Shown here: positions 59,201-64,000 of the stretch, piece by piece
Position numbering within the stretch: the stretch's first letter is position 1
Layout of the letters: each line of letters begins with the position of its first letter
Assembly: GCF_018991925.1 (NCBI RefSeq)
Contig: NW_024738481.1
Location: forward strand, 117,001 to 181,000
Reading direction: 5' to 3'
Length of the DNA: 64,000 nt
DNA from: Homarus americanus
Lineage: Eukaryota > Arthropoda > Malacostraca > Decapoda > Nephropidae
Notes under the pieces: model-generated
Told to the model about the DNA's origin: nothing
Seen by the model: the letters and a program-made list of their open reading frames with translations, nothing else
The model's database searches: none
Program-made: the position numbers and the translations under genes

Positions 59201-59935
59201 TGTACCCTAAATAACTGCCTGCATCCTCGCTGTCCGGTGATAATCTGGCTGCTTCCTAGCTGTCCGGTGATAATCTGGCTGCTTCCTAGCTGTCCGGTGA
59301 TAATCTGGCTGCTTCCTAGCTGTCCGGTGATAATCTGGCTGCATCCTAGCTGTCCAGTGATAATCTGGCTGCATCCCATCCCCACACATGCATCCCAGCT
59401 GCATCCCAGTCCCCATCAATCTGCATCCCAGCTGTCCTGCATCCCAGCTGGCTGCATCCCATCTGCTGCATCCCATTGTCCCACTGGCTGCATCCTAGCT
59501 GTCCTGAATCTGGTTGCATCCCAGTCTCACTCTGGCTGCATCCTGGTCCCACACCTGGCTGCATCCTAATCTGCTGCATCCTGTCTGACACCTGGTCCAC
59601 ATCCTGTCCCCACAGTCCCACATCCCAGTCCTTGCATCTACAGCATCCGGCTGTCCACAGTCCTGGCATCCCAGCTGGTCCCAATCCCACATCTGCATCC
59701 TGTCTTGTCTTAATAATCTGTTGTATCCTATTGTCCTTATCAATCTGTTGATCCTAGCTGTCCTTAATCTATGGATCCTAGCTGTCCCACATCCTGTCCC
59801 CTAACAATTTGGGAGCATATGATTGACCCCCTGACAATTTGAGTGCATATTAGCGGTCATTTGACAATTTGGGTGCATCTCATTGGCCCCCTGACAACCT
59901 CGCTGCATCTTAGCGGTCCCCAAACTAAGTGACTA
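59201..59935. repeat. 30-bp repeat (TAATCTGGCTGCTTCCTAGC...) grading into CTGCATCC repeats
   Basis: Five close copies of TAATCTGGCTGC-TTCCTAGCTGTCC-GGTGA lie at 59210-59385. Shorter, irregular CTGCATCCCAGCTGTCC units follow to about 59800. Four looser units of GACAATTTGGGTGCATCT then run to about 59935. Frames on both strands are repeat artefacts. Confidence 0.85.
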
Positions 59936-59971
59936 CAAATCCGTAGTTCCCTAACACTCTGAACGTCTCCT

Positions 59972-59974
<3 letters not shown>

Positions 59975-60009
<35 letters not shown>
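59975..60009. repeat. (CA)n microsatellite
   Basis: About 17 CA units. Confidence 0.97.
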
Positions 60010-60011
<2 letters not shown>

Positions 60012-60264
60012 CCCCCTGAACTTGATAGCGAAGACACGAAATCTTATTAACGTGTGGGTGAGTCTTATCCTTCATCTTAATGACGCTTGTAAGTAAAGAT
60101 TTTATTCCCTGTAAGTGTGTTAAGTGTGCGTTAAGTGCTTGCTAGTGACTCTCTGTACTGTTGAACTTAATTTGATTGCTTGTTAGGGTTAATTGGGGGG
60201 ACTGTTAAGGCTAATTGCTTGTTGAACCGTGAATAACAGCCAATAACTTTTGTCTGGAGTGTGC

Positions 60265-60599
60265 ATCCTCCTCCTCCTCCTCCTCTTCCCCTCCTCCTCC
60301 TCTTCCCCTCCTTCGCCTCTTCCTCATCTTCCCCCTCCTCCTCCCTCCCCCTCATCTTCCCCCCTCCTCCTCCTCCCTCTTCCCCCCTCCTTCTGCCCTT
60401 CCTCCCTTCCTCCTCCCTCCCTCCTCATCTTCCCTCCCTCCTCCTCTTTCCTCCTTCGCTCTTTTCTCCTCTTCCCTCCTCCTCCTCCTCCTCTTCTTCC
60501 TCCTCCTCCCTTCCCCTCCTCCTCCTCCCTCCTCATCTTCCTCCTCCTCCTCCTCCTCTTCCTCCTCCTCCTGCCTCCTTCTCCAACAACTCTCACCTC

Positions 60600-60631
<32 letters not shown>

Positions 60632-60672
60632 CCCCCTTCCTCCTCCTCCTCCTCCTCCTCCTCCTCCTCGCT
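60265..60672. repeat. Polypyrimidine (CCT/CTT)n tract, 408 bp
   Basis: Almost uninterrupted C/T on the plus strand, with rare A or G (CTCATC, CAACAACTCTCACC near 60584). Frames of 113-156 codons on both strands arise from the triplet repeat. Confidence 0.97.
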
Positions 60673-60819
60673 GACGCTGGCAACACGCGGCATTTAATCA
60701 GAGATAGCTTACCTGTCTAACATTCTGTCTGTCTTTCTGTTTTAAGTCTTAAATTCTGTCCCTTCTATTTGTGCTCGTGTCCGTCTGATAGTTTGTTCGA
60801 TCGTCTGTCAATCTTTTCG

Positions 60820-60823
60820 TGTG

Positions 60824-60863
<40 letters not shown>

Positions 60864-60944
60864 AGTCTGTCTGTAGTTCTGTCTTTTCGTGTTCATTTCT
60901 TCTTGTCTGTTTGTTTGTCAATTGTTTCGTATTTGTCTTTTGTT

Positions 60945-60993
<49 letters not shown>

Positions 60994-61030
60994 ATGTCCT
61001 TTCATGTTCATTTCTACTTGTCACTCTCTC

Positions 61031-61065
<35 letters not shown>

Positions 61066-61070
61066 GGATT
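60820..61070. repeat. (GTCT)n and (TC)n microsatellites
   Basis: GTCT runs at about 60828-60875 and 60947-60995, separated by diverged copies; TC run 61023-61064. Confidence 0.95.
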
Positions 61071-61104
61071 TCTAACATAAAAATACTGTAATAATTGGTA
61101 CCGT

Positions 61105-62475
61105 CAGGAGAAAGGTCAAATTACAGTGCCAAGGGTCAAACTACAGTGCCAAGCCAAGGGTCAAACTACAGTGTCAAAGGGAAAACTACAGTGCCAATTG
61201 TCAAACTACAGTGCCAAGGGTCAAACTACAGTGCCAAGCCAAGGGTCAAACTACAGTGTCAAGGGTCAAACTACAGTGCCAAAGGAAAAACTACAGTGCC
61301 AATTGTCAAACTACAGTGCCAAGGATCAAACTACAGTGCCAAATGTCAAACTACAGTACCAAGGGTCAAACTACAGTACCAAAGATCAAGCTACAGTGCC
61401 AAGGTCAAAATACGGTGCCAAGGGTCAAACTACAGTGCCAAAGGAAAAACTACAGTGCCAATTGTCAAACTACAGTGCCAAGGATCAAACTACAGTGCCA
61501 AATGTCAAACTAAGTGACAAGGTCAAACTAATGTGACAAGGGTCAAACTACAGTGCCAAGGGTCAGACTACAGTGCCAGATGTCGACTACAGTACCAAGG
61601 GTCAAACTACAGTGCCAAAAGATCAAACTTCTAGTACCAAGGTCAAAATACGTGCCAAGGTCAAACTACGGTGACAGGGGTCAAACTACGTTGACAAGGG
61701 TCAAACTACTGCCAAGGTCAAACTACAGTGCCAAAGATCAAGCTACAGTGCCAAGGTCAAAATACGGTGCCAGGGGTCAAACTACAGTGCCAAATGTCAA
61801 ACTACAGTACCAAGGGTCAAACTACAGTACCAAAGATCAAGCTACAGTGCCAAGGTCAAAATACGGTGCCAAGGGTCAAACTACAATGCCAAATGTCAAA
61901 CTACAGTACCAAGGTCAAAATACGGTGCCAAGGGTCAAACTACAGTGCCAGATGTCAGACTACAGTACCAAGGGTCAAACTACAGTGCCAAAGATCAAAC
62001 TACAGTGCCAAGGTCAAAATACGGTGCCAAGGGTCAAACTAATGTGACAAGGGTCAAACTACAGTGCCAAGGGTCAAACTACAGTGCCAAATGTCAAACT
62101 ACAGTGCCAAGGCTCAGACTACAGTGCCACGGGTCAAAATACAGTACCAAGGGTCAGAGTACAGTGCCAAGAGTAAAGCTACAGTGCCAAGGGTTAAACC
62201 ACAGTGCCAAATGTCAAACTACAGTACAAGGGTCAAACTAACGTGACAAGGCTCAAAATACAGTGCCATGGGTCAGACTACAGTGCCAAGGGTCAAACTA
62301 CATTGCCAAGGGTTAAACTACAGTGTCAAAGGTCAAACTATAGTGTCAAGCATTAAACTACAGTGCCAAGGGTCAAACTACAGTGCCAAATGTCAAAGTA
62401 CAGTACCAAGGGTCAAACTACAATACCAAGGGTCAAACTACAGTGCCAAGGGTCGAACTGTGTCAAAGGTCAAAT
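61105..62475. repeat. 20-bp minisatellite (AAGGGTCAAACTACAGTGCC), about 68 copies
   Basis: The unit is AAGGGTCAAACTACAGTGCC, with variants AATTGTCAAAC, AAATGTCAAAC, AAGGTCAAAATACGG and AAAGATCAAGCTACAG. A multi-unit block is repeated: the series AATTG, AGGAT, AAATG occurs near 61295-61350 and 61455-61510. Twenty is not a multiple of three, so frames repeat every 60 bp; the 90-164 codon ORFs are artefacts. Confidence 0.95.
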
Positions 62476-62839
62476 TTTACCTACGTGAGGGATGACCTTG
62501 GCTGAGTGGGCAAGACCAAGACATTTAGTACCATCAAGGTCAACAAAATTCTTCGATTATTACGTGGAGTAACTGGTGACTCCCTGCAACTTTTTTCCTC
62601 TGTTATTGTGTTTAAAGTCAAGCAGTTATGTAATTATTCTCTTATTTCTCTCTCTGTTTCTCTTTGTCTCTCATCTCTTCTTCATCACCCTTCTCTTTCT
62701 CTCTCAATAATCTCTCTCCCTCTCCCTCTCCCTCTCCCTCGCACTCTCTCTCAGGTGTGTCGAGACGTCCAAATGAGGTGGCAGGTGATAGCGTTGTCCC
62801 TTACTACCGACCTTGAACCTATATGACGGTCCAGTGCTC
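62476..62839. other. No gene seen; TC-rich stretch
   Basis: CTCTCC repeats near 62690-62752. No other signal. Confidence 0.6.
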
Positions 62840-63275
62840 ACACCTCCTCCTTCAGGCTCCTTCTCCAGGCTCCTTCTCACCCTTCTCCTCCTTCTTCTTC
62901 TTCTTCTTTTCCTTCTGCAGTCTCCTCTTTCTTCTTCTCCTTCTCCAGGCTCCTTCTCACCCAGCTCCTCCTCCTTCTTCTTCTCCAGGCTCCTTCTCAC
63001 CCTCCTCCTCCTCCTTCTTCAGGCTCCTCCTCTCCCTTTTGCTCCTCCTCCTCTTTCTTCTTCTCCTTCTTCAGGCTCTTTTTCCTCTTCCTCCTTCTAC
63101 TTTTGTCCCCCTCCTCTTCCTGTTCCTCCTCCTCCCTCCAGGCTCCTTCTCACCCTGACCCCCCTCTTCTTCCTCCTCCTCCTCCTCCTCTTCCTCCTCC
63201 TCCTCCTATATCTTGTCTCTCTTCCTTCTATTCCTCCTCCTACTCCTTCTTCTATTCCTTCTCGTCCTCCTTCTC
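62840..63275. repeat. Polypyrimidine tract with a CCAGGCTCCTTCTCACC motif
   Basis: C/T-rich with AGGCTCCTTCTCACC recurring near 62865, 62947, 62985 and 63140. Frames through it are repeat artefacts. Confidence 0.9.
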
Positions 63276-63399
63276 AGAGCATCAGGGGAAAAATAAGGTT
63301 TTTAATTGGGGTCAAATTTTTAGAGTGGAAATAGTTATGAAATTAGGGCAAGAAAAACATTAATTGTGAAAAAGTGGTATTGGAAAAAATTGGTGATTA

Positions 63400-63605
63400 G
63401 AGGAATTTGTTTTTATTAATTAAATTTAATTGGGAAAAGGTGGTAATTAATTGTTTTTATGGAAAAAAGTGGTATTTAATTGGGAAAAAAGTGTTTTAAT
63501 TGAATTGAGTGGTATTTAATTGAAAAAGTGGTATTTAATTGGAAAAAGTGTTATTTAATTGGAAAGTGGTATTTAATTGGAAAAAAAGTATTTAATTGGG
63601 GAGTT
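63400..63605. repeat. AT-rich repeat (GTGGTATTTAATTGGAAAAA)
   Basis: About nine imperfect units of 18-22 bp, becoming more regular toward 63600. Confidence 0.85.
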
Positions 63606-63658
63606 GATACTGTGGAAGGTATAGAGCCAAGAGGTGTATTTTTCCTGTAGAGTTTATT

Positions 63659-63745
63659 GATCCTCCTCCTCCTCCTCCTCCTCCTCCTCCTCCTCCTCCT
63701 CCTCCTCCTCCTCCTCCTCCTCCCTCCTCCTCCTCCTTCCTTTCT
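63659..63745. repeat. (CCT)n microsatellite
   Basis: About 21 perfect CCT triplets, then C/T-rich sequence to about 63860. Confidence 0.97.
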
Positions 63746-64000
63746 TCTTCTTCCTGCTCTTCTTCTCCCTCCTCATCCTTTTCTCTTCATCCTCCACCTC
63801 ATCTTCCATCCTTCACCCCTAATCCCCATTCTTTTCCTCTCATCCTAACTCTCCATCCTTCACCCATCCTCCTCCCCCTACCCCTGCAGGTGACATGGCA
63901 GCATCACCTCATAATAACAGGTGTGACTCAGGTGTGTCTCTTCTCTACCAATCAGCTTTATCGCTATGATCGTTTTGTGATGTTTACACTTCGTTGGTCT
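63746..64000. other. No gene seen at the right edge
   Basis: C/T-rich sequence becoming unique; it includes a CCCCTGCAGGTGACATGG stretch near 63880 that could be a splice site, but it cannot be judged at the window edge. Confidence 0.4.

Noticed and set aside
60250..60720. Pro/Ser/Leu- and Glu/Arg-rich ORFs of 113-156 codons
   Set aside because: Artefacts of a CCT/CTT tract read in different frames.
61095..62495. Repetitive ORFs (KLQCQGSNYSAKG)
   Set aside because: Artefacts of the 20-bp minisatellite.

Overview
The window looks like a piece of a large, repeat-rich arthropod genome, most likely a decapod crustacean. The reasons are several families of non-LTR retrotransposons in all states of decay, long ATT, CA, CT and CCT microsatellites, short TTAGG-type telomere-like runs, many minisatellites with 20-31 bp units, and one split gene with GT-AG introns. 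There are no operons, Shine-Dalgarno sites or prokaryotic genes. The species call is inference. Boundaries come from reading by eye, and most repeat limits are good to about 10-30 bp.

Layout. 1-3420 is an AT-rich satellite with a period near 256 bp, about 13 copies, each carrying a near-perfect hairpin. 4470-19393 is a composite block. A pyrimidine-rich 31-bp minisatellite alternates with a roughly 1 kb non-tandem segment (9943-10976 and 16690-17707, clearly homologous). A CR1-type retrotransposon (12386-16440) sits inside the third array. 19400-24000 holds a possible SINE, a Tc1/mariner remnant and two pieces of a second CR1 family. 26630-30045 holds the ends of two further LINEs, one with an RNase H domain. 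30456-30818 is a foldback/MITE-like element. 31196-33050 is a 22-bp minisatellite.

35535-41496 (minus strand) is the only convincing host gene: a CABIT-domain protein of the GAREM/THEMIS type. Seven exons join with matching phases to about 601 codons. Its first intron begins with about 33 tandem 30-bp repeats, each carrying the splice-donor sequence AAG|GTCAGT. Another intron carries a 21-bp minisatellite of 1.35 kb.

43700-54310 is a nested transposon cluster. A minus-strand LINE (here LINE D) is split by two related DNA transposons in opposite orientation (A, 44208-45135; B, 45253-50643). Two CR1 copies are inserted in B. Target-site duplications, and the resumption of the LINE reading frame across each insertion, give the order of events: LINE D, then A and B, then the CR1 copies. 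A second, 5'-truncated LINE D end lies at 53998-54310.

54310-64000 has no recognisable gene. It is dominated by microsatellites and four minisatellites: a 31-bp homogeneous array at 57746-58467, a 30-bp set near 59205, a 20-bp array at 61105-62475 and a 20-22 bp AT-rich set near 63400. Long polypyrimidine tracts lie at 60265-60672, 62840-63275 and 63659-63745.

Functionally, the host gene would make a signalling adaptor. All other protein-like sequence belongs to mobile elements, mostly defective. The most notable observation is the tandem donor-site array in the CABIT gene, which could make a variable-length insertion in a conserved domain.
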